Positions 52,645 to 62,224 of a DNA stretch of 64,000 nt are shown here, piece by piece. The stretch comes from a marine actinobacterium PHSC20C1 (GTDB lineage: Bacteria; Actinomycetota; Actinomycetes; Actinomycetales; Microbacteriaceae), in contig CH672415.1 in the NCBI GenBank assembly GCA_000153145.1, positions 2,469,207-2,533,206 of the forward strand, in the 5' to 3' direction. The notes beneath the pieces were generated by a model, which was given only the letters and a program-made list of their open reading frames with translations, was not told the origin of the DNA and made no database searches. Numbering within the stretch: the stretch's first letter is position 1; each line of letters opens with the position of its first letter. The position numbers and the translations under genes were made by a program.

Positions 52645-53667
52645 GTGACTGTGTCAGATTCTGGCCGTTCGGCGACACCTGTAAGCGTGTCGCCGAACGG
52701 CGCTGACCAAGCAGAGGCGATCAAAGCGATTCGTCTTCGCCACCCGTGGCGCAATGTGGTCGCCGTCATTTTGGTTGCCATGCTCGTTCTCTTCGTCGTC
52801 GACGCGTCTCAGCGCGAGGCATACGGTTGGGAAAACTTCGGCAAGTTCATCTTCGATAAGCGCATCTCACAGGCTGCCGGCTACACGCTGCTGCTGACGG
52901 TGTACTCGATGATCATCGCCATCATTCTCGGTGTGACTCTCGCAGTAATGCGCCTTTCTGATAACCCTGTAGTCAAGGGCATTGCGTGGCTGTACCTCTG
53001 GGTCTTCCGCGGAACGCCCGTGTATGTGCAGCTTGTGTTCTGGGGTCTCTTCGCCACGATTTATTCAACGATCGACATTGGCGTCCCCTTCACGGAGCCG
53101 TGGCTCTCCGTTGAAACTAACGATCTGATCAACGTCTTCTGGCTTGCCGTGATTGGTCTGGCGCTGAATGAGTCTGCCTACATGGCGGAGATCGTGCGAG
53201 CTGGAATTCTTTCGGTGGATAAGGGACAAGACGAGGCTGCCACTGCCCTCGGTATGTCATGGCTGCAGACGATGACTCGTGTTGTCATTCCGCAAGCAAT
53301 GCGCATTATTATCCCGCCAACAGGCAACGAAGTTATTTCAATGCTGAAGACCACTTCGCTAGTCACTGCTATTCCTTTCAGCCTGGAACTCTACGGTCGC
53401 TCTCGAGATATCTCCGTGGTGATCTTTGACCCAATCCCGCTACTGCTCGTGGCTTCCGCTTGGTACCTGCTATTCACATCAATTCTGATGGTGGGCCAGT
53501 ACTTCCTTGAGAAGCGCTTCTCCCGAGGAGTTGGTCAAGCTCGTCCCGAGAAGACGGGAACCGAGACTGGAGTGATCACGCTGAAGACGGGTGCCATCCA
53601 GACACCCGATGCAGCATCCGGCACTGACGACCCCAGTACCGATCCGACAGGAAAGGAGCACCAGTGA
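52645..53667 (+). CDS. polar amino-acid ABC importer, permease
   Basis: The 340-residue protein is a HisM/GlnP-type permease with about five or six hydrophobic helices between residues 32 and 290. The coupling segment is [20 protein letters not shown] (about 195-214). A long polar N-terminus and a Thr/Gly-rich C-terminal tail flank the core. The GTG at 52645 opens the frame. The GTG two codons later (52651) has a better-placed AGG and may be the true start. It overlaps the ATPase gene by four bases (GTGA). Confidence 0.92.
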   Translation: MTVSDSGRSATPVSVSPNGADQAEAIKAIRLRHPWRNVVAVILVAMLVLFVVDASQREAYGWENFGKFIFDKRISQAAGYTLLLTVYSMIIAIILGVTLAVMRLSDNPVVKGIAWLYLWVFRGTPVYVQLVFWGLFATIYSTIDIGVPFTEPWLSVETNDLINVFWLAVIGLALNESAYMAEIVRAGILSVDKGQDEAATALGMSWLQTMTRVVIPQAMRIIIPPTGNEVISMLKTTSLVTAIPFSLELYGRSRDISVVIFDPIPLLLVASAWYLLFTSILMVGQYFLEKRFSRGVGQARPEKTGTETGVITLKTGAIQTPDAASGTDDPSTDPTGKEHQ

Positions 53668-54446
53668 CGAACGCAGCTGTAAGCGACGTACCTATGGTGC
53701 ACGCCGACCGTGTGTCGAAGAGTTTCGGCTCAAACGAGGTGCTCAAGAGCATTTCGTTGACAGTGACCCAGGGCGAAGTGATGTGCCTTGTTGGGCCAAG
53801 CGGTTCAGGCAAGTCAACCTTCCTGCGCTGCATCAATCATCTTGAGCGCGTAGATGCCGGCCGACTCAGCGTTGACGGCATTCTGGTGGGCTACGAAGAG
53901 CGAGGCGACAAGCTTTATGAGCTCAAGCCACGCGAGGCTGCCCGCCAGCGTCGCGACATCGGTATGGTGTTTCAGCGCTTCAACCTGTTCCCCCACATGA
54001 CGGCTCTCGAGAACATTATCGAGGCGCCCATCCGGGTCAACAAGCTGAAGAAGGAGGCTGCAATCGCGCACGGCAAGGAATTGCTCGCTCGCGTGGGCCT
54101 CGCGGACAAAGAGGATGCCTACCCGGCCCACCTTTCCGGCGGCCAGCAGCAGCGAGTGGCCATCGCTCGTGCGCTCGCCATGGAACCGAAGCTCATGTTG
54201 TTCGATGAGCCGACTTCCGCGCTCGACCCCGAACTGGTCGGCGAAGTTCTCGACGTCATGAAGGGTCTCGCCGATTCAGGCATGACCATGATTGTTGTTA
54301 CTCACGAGATGGGCTTCGCTCGCGAAGTCGCCGATCAACTCGTGTTCATGGACGGCGGTGTCGTAGTCGAGTCTGGTGACCCAGATGAAGTGCTCGGCAA
54401 CCCGCAGCACCAGCGCACGAAGGCGTTCCTCTCGAAGGTTCTTTAG
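53664..54446 (+). CDS. polar amino-acid ABC importer, ATP-binding protein
   Basis: The 260-residue GlnQ/HisP-like ATPase powers the preceding permease. Walker A is GPSGSGKST (residues 44-52), the signature [15 protein letters not shown] is near 154-168, and Walker [13 protein letters not shown] is near 174-185. The switch His is in VTHE. An insertion after the first strand ([20 protein letters not shown]) is found in a subset of actinobacterial members. GAAAGGAGC precedes the GTG start. The gene ends the importer operon and is followed by a large convergent hairpin. Confidence 0.94.
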   Translation: MTNAAVSDVPMVHADRVSKSFGSNEVLKSISLTVTQGEVMCLVGPSGSGKSTFLRCINHLERVDAGRLSVDGILVGYEERGDKLYELKPREAARQRRDIGMVFQRFNLFPHMTALENIIEAPIRVNKLKKEAAIAHGKELLARVGLADKEDAYPAHLSGGQQQRVAIARALAMEPKLMLFDEPTSALDPELVGEVLDVMKGLADSGMTMIVVTHEMGFAREVADQLVFMDGGVVVESGDPDEVLGNPQHQRTKAFLSKVL

Positions 54447-54468
54447 CCTCGGGCCCGTTTCGGTGCGG

Positions 54469-54529
54469 TCCGGATGTAGCAGTGCCACGCGACGGGAATC
54501 CCCGTCACGCTAGCGCGGCTGCATCCGGA
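54469..54529. terminator. convergent hairpin reaching into the end of the SDR gene
   Basis: TCCGGATGTAGC (54469-54480) pairs with GCTGCATCCGGA (54518-54529) with one G-U pair. GACGGG/CCCGTC forms a second stem within. The right arm lies inside the last codons of the minus-strand SDR gene, so one structure may end both transcripts. There is no U-tract. Confidence 0.5.
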
Positions 54530-55265
54530 TCGCGCCATCGAGACGAATCACTTCGCCGTTGAGCATCGGGTTTTCGACGATGTGCTTCACGAGCGCCGCG
54601 TACTCATCCGGCCGGCCAAGTCGAGACGGATGTGGCACTTGCGCGCCGAGCGAATCCTGCGCCTCTTGAGGCAGCCCCGCCATCATCGGGGTCTCGAAAA
54701 TGCCCGGCGCGATCGTCATGACGCGCACTTGCGCTGAAGCAAACTCGCGCGCTAGCGGCAACGTCATTCCCGCAACGCCCGCCTTGGAGGCGGCGTACGC
54801 GGGCTGCCCGATCTGACCATCAAACGCAGCGACGGATGCCGTATTCACGATCACGCCGCGTTCGCCATCAATAGGCTCGGTTTCGACCATCGCGGCGGCC
54901 GCCAAACGGATCACATTGAAAGTGCCCGTGAGGTTGATCCCAATTACCATTTCGAACGTCTCGAGCGGCAGCACACCCTTGCGGCCGAGCGTCTTTCCTG
55001 GGGTAGCGACGCCGGCACAATTCACGACAATGCGCAGCGGGCCAGTCGAGGTAGCGAGGGCGACGGCAGCCTGAACATCGGCCTCCGAGCGGACGTCGGT
55101 TGGCGCGAACTGGAACCCGTGTTCTGCGGCGATCTCGGCTCCGCGGGAGCTGGGAAGGTCGGCGATGGTCACCTTTGCGCCCTGCGCGGCGAGAGCGCGA
55201 GCGGTGGCCAGTCCGAGCCCGCTTGCACCACCCGTGATGAGTGCTGCGGCATCCTGAATTATCAT
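54510..55265 (-). CDS. short-chain dehydrogenase, 3-hydroxyacyl-CoA-dehydrogenase-like
   Basis: The 251-residue SDR resembles type-2 3-hydroxyacyl-CoA dehydrogenases. The NAD motif TGGASGLG is at residues 11-18, with an Asp at the end of the second strand (ADLPS) favouring NAD. The NCAGVA strand is near 82-87. The catalytic residues are Ser144, Tyr157 and Lys161 (YAASK). The C-terminal [13 protein letters not shown] is typical. It overlaps the thiolase gene by four bases, so the two may act in sequence in beta-oxidation-like breakdown of short acyl-CoAs, or in the reverse direction. Confidence 0.9.
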   Translation of the reverse strand: MIIQDAAALITGGASGLGLATARALAAQGAKVTIADLPSSRGAEIAAEHGFQFAPTDVRSEADVQAAVALATSTGPLRIVVNCAGVATPGKTLGRKGVLPLETFEMVIGINLTGTFNVIRLAAAAMVETEPIDGERGVIVNTASVAAFDGQIGQPAYAASKAGVAGMTLPLAREFASAQVRVMTIAPGIFETPMMAGLPQEAQDSLGAQVPHPSRLGRPDEYAALVKHIVENPMLNGEVIRLDGAIRMQPR

Positions 55266-56419
55266 GCAAGCCTTTCAATGAGTGTTGCGTTTGCCATACC
55301 GCCGCCTTCGCACATGACTTGGAGACCGTAACGGCCGCCGGTGGCGTCGAGTTGATTGACGAGAGTGGTGAGCAGTCGTGTTCCGGATGAGCCGAGAGCA
55401 TGACCGAGAGCGATCGCCCCTCCACGTGGGTTAACAATCGTGGGGTCGACAGGGAACTCCTGCATCCAGGCCAGTGGGACTGAAGCGAACGCCTCGTTAA
55501 CTTCGATGCTGTCGAGTTGATCGAAATTGATCCCGCTGCGCTCCAAGATTCGATGCGTCGCCGGAATGATCCCGGTCAACATTTCAATCGGATCGGAGCC
55601 CACCACCGCAAAGGAATGGAAGCGGGCGCGAGGTGAGAGCCCAAATGCTGCGGCACGTTCTTCGCTCATGATCAGCACGGCGGAAGCGCCATCGGTAAGT
55701 GGAGACGAATTTCCTGCCGTCACGCGCCACTGAATCTCAGGAAAACGTGCTGCTATCTCTTCGTTGTAGAACGCGGGAGAGAGGCCAGCGAGTCCATCGA
55801 CAGTAGTGCCGGCACGGATCGTCTCGTCTCGGGTCACTTCACCGATGGGCAAGATCTCGGAGCTGAAGTCGGCGACCGAAGCTCGCGCATGCGAAATCGA
55901 GGAATACACATCCAATTCGTTGCGGCTGAGACCCCAACGGGCGGCAATAAGTTCGGCAGAAATACCCTGATTGATGAGGCCATCGGGATACCGCTCTCGC
56001 AGCAGGGGACTCAGGGTGTCTCGGCCGAGAGTGGCCTGACCGATAGGGTGCGAGCTCATCAGTTCAACACCGCAGGCAATCACGACGTCATTAACGCCGG
56101 CCATCACCGATTGCGCAGCGAAGTGCGCAGCCTGCTGGCTTGAGCCGCACTGACGATCAATCGTTGTGGCCGGTACCGTCTCGGGCATCCCCGCCGCTAA
56201 CACTGCATTTCGGGCAATGTTCACCGCTTGGTGACCGGATTGCGTGACACAGCCAGCAATCACATCATCAATGGTTGAGGGGTCGAGGTCGTGTCGATCG
56301 AGTAGAGCCCGCAATACGGTAGCGAGCAGATCGACCGGATGCTCGCCGGAAAGCGCTCCGCCCGGTTTTCCCCGACCAGAAGGCGTACGAATCGCATCAA
56401 CGATGACTGCCGTTGTCAT
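55262..56419 (-). CDS. acetyl-CoA acyltransferase (thiolase)
   Basis: The 385-residue protein has all thiolase residues. The nucleophile Cys91 is in [10 protein letters not shown]. The [16 protein letters not shown] histidine segment is near 335-350, and the second cysteine is in [11 protein letters not shown] near 372. The NEAF-like segment [13 protein letters not shown] is intact. Thiolases split 3-ketoacyl-CoA with CoA or condense two acetyl-CoAs. The 3' overlap with the SDR supports a shared acyl-CoA route. The CitE-like gene upstream is 56 bases away on the same strand. Confidence 0.93.
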   Translation of the reverse strand: MTTAVIVDAIRTPSGRGKPGGALSGEHPVDLLATVLRALLDRHDLDPSTIDDVIAGCVTQSGHQAVNIARNAVLAAGMPETVPATTIDRQCGSSQQAAHFAAQSVMAGVNDVVIACGVELMSSHPIGQATLGRDTLSPLLRERYPDGLINQGISAELIAARWGLSRNELDVYSSISHARASVADFSSEILPIGEVTRDETIRAGTTVDGLAGLSPAFYNEEIAARFPEIQWRVTAGNSSPLTDGASAVLIMSEERAAAFGLSPRARFHSFAVVGSDPIEMLTGIIPATHRILERSGINFDQLDSIEVNEAFASVPLAWMQEFPVDPTIVNPRGGAIALGHALGSSGTRLLTTLVNQLDATGGRYGLQVMCEGGGMANATLIERLA

Positions 56420-56475
56420 GGCTCAACCCTAACTGCGCGGGTTGGCGCGGGGAAGAGCGTCGCCAGCAACGAGCC

Positions 56476-57330
56476 TTAAGCAGGTTCGACGCCGAAGGCG
56501 CGAGCGAGCTTGTCGATCTTCTGGGCGCGACCGAGGCGGGGCAGGTCACTGCCGTCGCGAATGACGCGGCCACGAGCCTCGAAGTCATCCAAGAATTCGC
56601 GAGCCCACGCAACATCCGAACGAGTGGGGCTAATCACTTCGTTGATCAGCGGCAGCTGTTCGAGGTCGAGACACAGCTTGCCTGTCATACCGAGCGACAC
56701 TGCCATGCTGCCCTGTTCGCGCAGAACAGGGTGACTCGTGCCGACTGTCGGGCCGTCGATGGGACCAGGCAGGTTGCCGACCCGGCTGGCAATAACTAGG
56801 CGGGAGCGGGGATAGGCCATTGCGAGATCGTCAGCGCTGGTGCCGGTGTCGCGACGGTAGTCGCCGCTGCCGAAAGCGAGTCGATACGTTCCACGGGCGC
56901 GAGCGATCGATACAGCTTCCTCGATACCGAGGGCAGACTCGACAAGAGCGATCACTGGCGTGATTCCCTTGAGGCGGTCGAAAGTCTCGGAGACGTGCGC
57001 TGCGGCTTCTGCCTTCGCGAGCATGACACCGCGCAGGCCAGGGAGCCCGGCGAGAGCATCCACATCATCTGACCAGAAATCAGAGGTGCGATCGTTTATG
57101 CGAACCCAGCCACTGCCACCATTGCTCAACCACGAGACAACGGCAGCACGCGCGGTCGACTTGAGGCGCGGGTCGACAGCGTCTTCAACGTCAAGGATGA
57201 TCTGGTCGGCACGCGACCGTTCTGCGGCATCAAAATCTTCGGGGCGAGTCGCCGCAACCAGTAGCCACGAACGTGCAATCTCGGCCGAGACGTCATGGGT
57301 GGTCGGGTGGTCGGTGTTGCTTTCGGACAC
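56476..57330 (-). CDS. CitE-like CoA ester lyase (HpcH/HpaI family)
   Basis: The 284-residue protein has the CitE-type TIM barrel. Early strands contain SWLLVAATRPEDF and DQIILDVEDAVDP (Glu/Asp metal site). VIALVESALGIEEA carries the second metal-binding Glu region. The end has GMTGKLCLDLEQL in place of the common GFxGKxxIHPxQ. Stand-alone CitE-like proteins split or form malyl-CoA, citramalyl-CoA or similar. With the thiolase and SDR, a role in a C4/C5 acyl-CoA route is plausible. The start is GTG 57330. Confidence 0.87.
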   Translation of the reverse strand: MSESNTDHPTTHDVSAEIARSWLLVAATRPEDFDAAERSRADQIILDVEDAVDPRLKSTARAAVVSWLSNGGSGWVRINDRTSDFWSDDVDALAGLPGLRGVMLAKAEAAAHVSETFDRLKGITPVIALVESALGIEEAVSIARARGTYRLAFGSGDYRRDTGTSADDLAMAYPRSRLVIASRVGNLPGPIDGPTVGTSHPVLREQGSMAVSLGMTGKLCLDLEQLPLINEVISPTRSDVAWAREFLDDFEARGRVIRDGSDLPRLGRAQKIDKLARAFGVEPA

Positions 57331-57429
57331 GCGTTAGCTGCTTTCTTTCAGAAGAGGGGCGACATTCTCGTGCCACTCGCAGCCTCAAGAGTAACGGGTG
57401 CGAGCACAGAGTGTCTGAAAGTGGGTGGC

Positions 57430-60400
57430 TCAGGACGAGAGCACTTTGGCGATGCGCTGCACGCTCACCGACTCCGCGGTACCCAAGTGTTGGGCGAAGA
57501 GGCTCAAGCGCAGTTCTTCGAGCATCCATCTGGCGCGCGCTAGTTGCGGCTGAGGGTGCTGCTCGAGAGGAAGGGTGCCACCAGAATCCTTGTACCGGCG
57601 GGTTGCGAGTTCAACCTCAGACATCCACACTCGGTCTTTTCCGGGGTTTTCGGTAAGTTTCGTCACCCGATGGGCGATGCCGGTGAGATAGACGGGGAGG
57701 CGACGCAATTGAGTGAGCCCTGTTGCCGAAACGAACCCCGGAAATACGAGTGAATCGAGCTGCTCTCTGGCATCACCGAGCGGGGCGATTAGATGCATGC
57801 TTGTTGCGGCACGTATCGCCTTGTCGGCCAGGCGTGCACCAGAAACTATGGATGCCACGAGCGAGACCGTCGCGAAAAGTGAGTCGACAAGGCCAGCGGA
57901 GATTTCGTTCCGCAGCGAATCGAACTCGCTCTGGCTGAAGATTTCGCGATCGCCCATCACGGAATCAACACACGCATGCAAGCAGTCGTCGAAGAGCGCA
58001 TTAGTCGAGCGGTACGGGCTTTGCGCGAGTACGAGCTTCTCTGTGCCGGTGAGGTGTTGATTGATATAGCCGAGCGGTGATGGAATCGCCAGTAGCAGCA
58101 GTCGACGCACACCGTTCTGGTGGGCGATGGTCTGATCATGCGGGGTCGACATGAGGCGGATCGAGACTGAGTCACCGTCATCGACCAGCGCTGGATACGC
58201 GCGGATAGTGTTTCCGCCGTGTTGGGTATCGCGGGAGCGGTCAAGTTTGCCGAAGTCCCAGGCGGTGATGCCGGAGCGTTCGAGAATCTCGGTCGGGCGC
58301 TCGACCGCGCGCGCAACGCTTTCCCTGGCAACAGGCTTGAGGCTGGCCTGCAGGCTGCGAAGTGATTTGCTTGCGCCGACCCTCTTGCCTCGTTCGTCGA
58401 TCACGGCGAAGGTGACTCTCAAGTGGGCAGGTACGCGGTCGAGCTCGAAGTCGGATGTCGTCACTGTGACATACGTGAGCCGTGCGATCTCTTTTGCCAG
58501 GTATTCGGTCAGCGAGGGGCCGCCATCGAATGCAGCGGTCGCAGGATCATCGGAGGTGGCTTCGAGCAGTCGTCGCGCCCAGTCTGCGGCCGGAACGACA
58601 TTGCGACGAATTGGTTTCGGCAACGACTTGATCAGTGCGGTGACGAGTTCGTCGCGGAGTCCCGGAACTTGCCAGTCGAATCCTTCCGGGCGTAATCCGG
58701 CGAGGAGCGGCAACGGAACAGCAACAGTTACGCCGTCATCGTCTGTGCCCGGTTCGAAGCGATAAGTGAGGCTCAGCGTTTGGTCGCCGCGGACCCATGT
58801 CGTCGGAAATTTGGTGTCATCGACCTCGGCGTCATCCGCGTTTTCGATGAGGTCAGTGGTGGTGAGAGTGAGCAGGTCGGGGGAGTCGTGGCGGGCTTTC
58901 TTCCACCAGCCCTCGAAGTCGCGCACGGAGGCGACGGTGGCTGGCACGCGTTTGTCATAGAACTCGAAAATGGTTTCATCGTCGTGCAGGATGTCGCGGC
59001 GCCGGCTGCGTTCTTCGAGTTGCTCGAGGTCGCGGCGCAGGGCACGATTGGCGGCGTCGAATCCCCACACTCGTTTGTCGCGCTTGGTGAGGTCGTCTTC
59101 TCCCTCGACGAGCGCGTGGCGAATGAACAGTTCGCGCGCGGCGGGCAAGTCAACGCGGGAGAATTGAATGCGTCGGCGTGCGGCAAGCGTAACTCCGTAG
59201 AGCGTCACCCTCTCGAAGGCGACGGCGGCACCCTGCTTCTTCTCCCAGTGTGGTTCTGAGTAACTGCGCTTTACGAGATCCCCGGCAAGCTTTTCGGCCC
59301 AGATGGGGTCGATCGACGCATTCATGCGTGCGAAGAGTCGGCTAGTTTCGACGAGCTCAGCGCTCATGATCGCATTGGGTTGCTTCTTGGCGAGAGCCGA
59401 GCCGGGAAAGATGACGAACCGGGTTTGACGCGCCCCAATGTAGTCGCGCTTGGCGACATCCTTGAGTCCGATGTGGCTGAGCAGCCCGGCGAGCAGCGAT
59501 CGGTGGATGCCGTCGGGATTCGAGTGAGCATCGCCGATGACTAGGCCGAGCGGTTTGGCCATGCGGCTCAACTGGCGGTAGACGTCGTGCCATTCGCGCA
59601 CGCGCAAATAGTTGAGATATTCGCTTTTGCACATACGTCGGAACTGGTTGCCCGAAAGTTCTTTTTGTTTCTCTTCGAGGTAGTTCCAGAGGTTCAGCAG
59701 AGTGAGAAAGTCGCTCGTGGGGTCGACGAAGCGCGCATGCTGTTGGTCGGCTTGCGGGCGCTTATCGAGAGGCCGTTCACGCGGGTCCTGAATACTGAGC
59801 CCCGCGACGACTGCCATGACTTCGCGGGTGGTGCTGTGCTGTTTCGATTCGAGAACCATGCGCGCAAGTCGCGGATCAATCGGCAGTTGGCTCAGTTGCT
59901 TGCCGATGCGGGTAATTCGAGGGGCGACGTCTTTTGCGCCCTTGCGAACCACCGCATTCTCGACGGCACCGAGTTCGGTGAGCAGGTCGAGACCGTCTTT
60001 GATGCCGCGCGAGTCTGGCGGTTGCAGGAACGGGAATTCGGCGATGTTGCCAAGCCCGAGCGAAATCATCTGGAGGATGACTGCGGCAAGGTTGGTGCGC
60101 AGGATTTCCGGTTCCATGAACTCGGGGCGTGCGGTGAAGTCTTCTTCGGAGTAGAGGCGGATAGCGATTCCGTCACTCGTTCGGCCAGAGCGGCCAGAGC
60201 GCTGGTTAGCGCTGGCCTGGCTAATCGCTTCGATCGGCAGTCGCTGAATTTTGGCACGCGTACTGTAGCGACTGATGCGTGCGGTTCCAGCATCGATCAC
60301 ATAGCGGATGCCCGGCACCGTCAGACTGGTCTCTGCAACGTTGGTCGCGAGCACGATTCGGCGTCGCGTGCCGGGCGTTCGGCGTGACTCGAAGACCCGG

Positions 60401-61287
60401 TGTTGTTCGGCAGAACTCAAGCGACCGTAGAGGGGGAGCACCTCGGTGCCCTCGTGCAGACCGCCAGAGTTGATGCGGCCCTTGATCGCTTCTTCGGCAT
60501 CCCGAATTTCTGTTTCACCGGAGAGAAACACGAGTACGTCCCCGTCACTTTCGCGGGCAAGCTCGTCGAGGGCGTCGTTGATGCCTTCGAGGTAGTCGCG
60601 GTCGGCGCGGTTGGCGGCTTCTTCTTCAGCATCCTCGGCTTCAAGGTCTTCTGATACGAGGGGGCGATAGCGAATCTCGACAGGGAACGTTCGACCAGAC
60701 ACCTCGATAATGGGCGCGTTGTCGAAGTGTTTCGAAAAACTTTCGGGGTCGATCGTGGCACTCGTGATGATGATGCTGAGATCGGGGCGGCGGGATCGCA
60801 GTTGCTTCAGGTAGCCGAGTAGAAAGTCGACCGTGAGGCTGCGTTCGTGGGCCTCATCGATGATGATCGCGTCGTACTTGTTGAGGTCGCGATCACGGTG
60901 GATTTCGTTCAGCAGGATTCCGTCGGTCATGAGCTTGACGCGCGTGTTCTTGCCTACGCGATCGGTGAACCGCACCTGGTAGCCGACGAGGTCGCCCAAC
61001 TCGGTGTTGAGCTCTTCGGCAATGCGCTCAGCGACCGTGCGGGCGGCGATCCTTCGTGGCTGAGTGTGCCCGATGGATTTCTTGCCCAGTTCCAGCAGAA
61101 TCTTGGGCAGCTGGGTGGTCTTTCCGCTGCCGGTTGCGCCAGCAATGATGACGACCTGGTTTTCGCGGATGGCCTTCGCAATGTCATCCTTGCGCTGGCT
61201 TACTGGCAGCTCAGGCGGAAACGAGATCACCGCACCGGCAGGCAGCGGTGCTGCGATGCTTGCGGAGTGAACCTCGGATGCGGACAT
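57430..61287 (-). CDS. hrpA: ATP-dependent RNA helicase HrpA
   Basis: HrpA is a DEAH-box RNA helicase of about 1,300 residues that acts in RNA processing and in rescuing stalled ribosomes. The 1,285-residue protein has Walker A GATGSGKT (residues 50-57), the QPRRIAARTVAERIAEEL motif Ia, and the DEAH box at 144-147. The SAT motif (ITSATIDPES) and the motif VI region SQASANQRSGRSGRT follow. The HA2, OB-fold and long C-terminal DUF3418 region follow as in E. coli HrpA. AAGGGC precedes the ATG. It is the largest gene in the window and looks complete. Confidence 0.96.
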   Translation of the reverse strand: MSASEVHSASIAAPLPAGAVISFPPELPVSQRKDDIAKAIRENQVVIIAGATGSGKTTQLPKILLELGKKSIGHTQPRRIAARTVAERIAEELNTELGDLVGYQVRFTDRVGKNTRVKLMTDGILLNEIHRDRDLNKYDAIIIDEAHERSLTVDFLLGYLKQLRSRRPDLSIIITSATIDPESFSKHFDNAPIIEVSGRTFPVEIRYRPLVSEDLEAEDAEEEAANRADRDYLEGINDALDELARESDGDVLVFLSGETEIRDAEEAIKGRINSGGLHEGTEVLPLYGRLSSAEQHRVFESRRTPGTRRRIVLATNVAETSLTVPGIRYVIDAGTARISRYSTRAKIQRLPIEAISQASANQRSGRSGRTSDGIAIRLYSEEDFTARPEFMEPEILRTNLAAVILQMISLGLGNIAEFPFLQPPDSRGIKDGLDLLTELGAVENAVVRKGAKDVAPRITRIGKQLSQLPIDPRLARMVLESKQHSTTREVMAVVAGLSIQDPRERPLDKRPQADQQHARFVDPTSDFLTLLNLWNYLEEKQKELSGNQFRRMCKSEYLNYLRVREWHDVYRQLSRMAKPLGLVIGDAHSNPDGIHRSLLAGLLSHIGLKDVAKRDYIGARQTRFVIFPGSALAKKQPNAIMSAELVETSRLFARMNASIDPIWAEKLAGDLVKRSYSEPHWEKKQGAAVAFERVTLYGVTLAARRRIQFSRVDLPAARELFIRHALVEGEDDLTKRDKRVWGFDAANRALRRDLEQLEERSRRRDILHDDETIFEFYDKRVPATVASVRDFEGWWKKARHDSPDLLTLTTTDLIENADDAEVDDTKFPTTWVRGDQTLSLTYRFEPGTDDDGVTVAVPLPLLAGLRPEGFDWQVPGLRDELVTALIKSLPKPIRRNVVPAADWARRLLEATSDDPATAAFDGGPSLTEYLAKEIARLTYVTVTTSDFELDRVPAHLRVTFAVIDERGKRVGASKSLRSLQASLKPVARESVARAVERPTEILERSGITAWDFGKLDRSRDTQHGGNTIRAYPALVDDGDSVSIRLMSTPHDQTIAHQNGVRRLLLLAIPSPLGYINQHLTGTEKLVLAQSPYRSTNALFDDCLHACVDSVMGDREIFSQSEFDSLRNEISAGLVDSLFATVSLVASIVSGARLADKAIRAATSMHLIAPLGDAREQLDSLVFPGFVSATGLTQLRRLPVYLTGIAHRVTKLTENPGKDRVWMSEVELATRRYKDSGGTLPLEQHPQPQLARARWMLEELRLSLFAQHLGTAESVSVQRIAKVLSS

Positions 61288-61319
61288 AGCCCTTCAGCTT
61301 ACGCGCTGTGGTGGGTTTC

Positions 61320-61892
61320 TTACTTCGTCGGCGACAGCCAGGGCCGCAGCAGCCGGGTGACGCCGGGAAGCATCACGTAGGTCATGATCGGTGTGAGGCA
61401 CAGCGTGGTGATCAGAACATGCACGATGATCGGTAAAGCCTCCCAACCTGGCACAAGCAATGTCACGAGCAGGGTGAAAAGAAGGTTGAGCGGAAAGAAG
61501 CCGAGCCAGATGGCCACGGCTTGTTTCCAGCGCGGTGGCACGTCGGCGACCACCCCGGCATGCTCGACAGTGATCTCGGTTGGTTCGTCGAACCATCCCT
61601 CGATTCCTGTGCGCCGCTCCGTGGTGCGTTCGTGAACGAAGCTGCTGCCGCTCTGCAGCCACCACGCGCGTTCAGGCGACTGTTCCCAATGAAGGAGTGC
61701 CGCGTCATCCGCAAATCTGTACAACATGTGCCAAGTGGTGCTGTAGGTTCCAGCGCGAACCCACCCAGAACCGAGAAAGCCGGGGTAGTTGGATGCGAGG
61801 TTGATTCCGGTCTGCATCCAGGCTGTGGCTTCAAAGATGCGAGCGGGGTCGACGGTGCGTTCAATGGAGACAGTGATGGGCGTGTTGTCCAT
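61320..61892 (-). CDS. antibiotic-biosynthesis-monooxygenase-like domain with membrane tail
   Basis: The 190-residue protein has an N-terminal ABM-like ferredoxin fold (about residues 5-95; ITVSIERTVDPARIFEA and GFLGSGWVRAG). A linker with GIEGWFDEP follows. Two hydrophobic helices (about 127-150 and 155-180) end in a short basic tail. The pairing of an ABM domain with a membrane hairpin is found in a few bacterial protein families of unknown function. The catalytic residues of true ABM monooxygenases are not clear, so an enzyme activity is not assured. It lies 32 bases upstream of hrpA on the same strand. Confidence 0.78.
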   Translation of the reverse strand: MDNTPITVSIERTVDPARIFEATAWMQTGINLASNYPGFLGSGWVRAGTYSTTWHMLYRFADDAALLHWEQSPERAWWLQSGSSFVHERTTERRTGIEGWFDEPTEITVEHAGVVADVPPRWKQAVAIWLGFFPLNLLFTLLVTLLVPGWEALPIIVHVLITTLCLTPIMTYVMLPGVTRLLRPWLSPTK

Positions 61893-62224
61893 GCGGTGGA
61901 TGCAGTCCCTTCCTCGTGCCGACCGGCGCAGCAGTGTTGACCGGTGTGGGTTTAGCGAGGGCTTAACCCTAGAGGGAATGCGGGCCTCGCAGCCTGATTG
62001 GGAGCTTCATGAAGGCTGGATGCTGCTTGTATCTCACCCTTCGCTCATCCGAGCATCAACTCTTGTGGGTTAACAGCAATTAACTGACGCAGGAATGTGT
62101 CGTTCTTGTTGCGAATTGTGCGAATCCTCAGTTTCTATTGCCTCAACGTTCAGGTTTGCGGTGTAATGGCGGCCATGGGATTGGTCAACGCCAACCCTTC
62201 GGCCACCTTTCTACTGGAGGAAAG
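61893..62224. other. 332-base intergenic region before the peptide-binding protein gene
   Basis: No supported gene lies here. It contains the 5' region of the ABM-like gene, the short palindrome TTCATGAA (in AGCTTCATGAAGGCT near 62003-62017), and the ribosome site GGAGGAAAG just before ATG 62225. It should hold divergent promoters, but no strong -35/-10 pair is evident. Confidence 0.55.
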
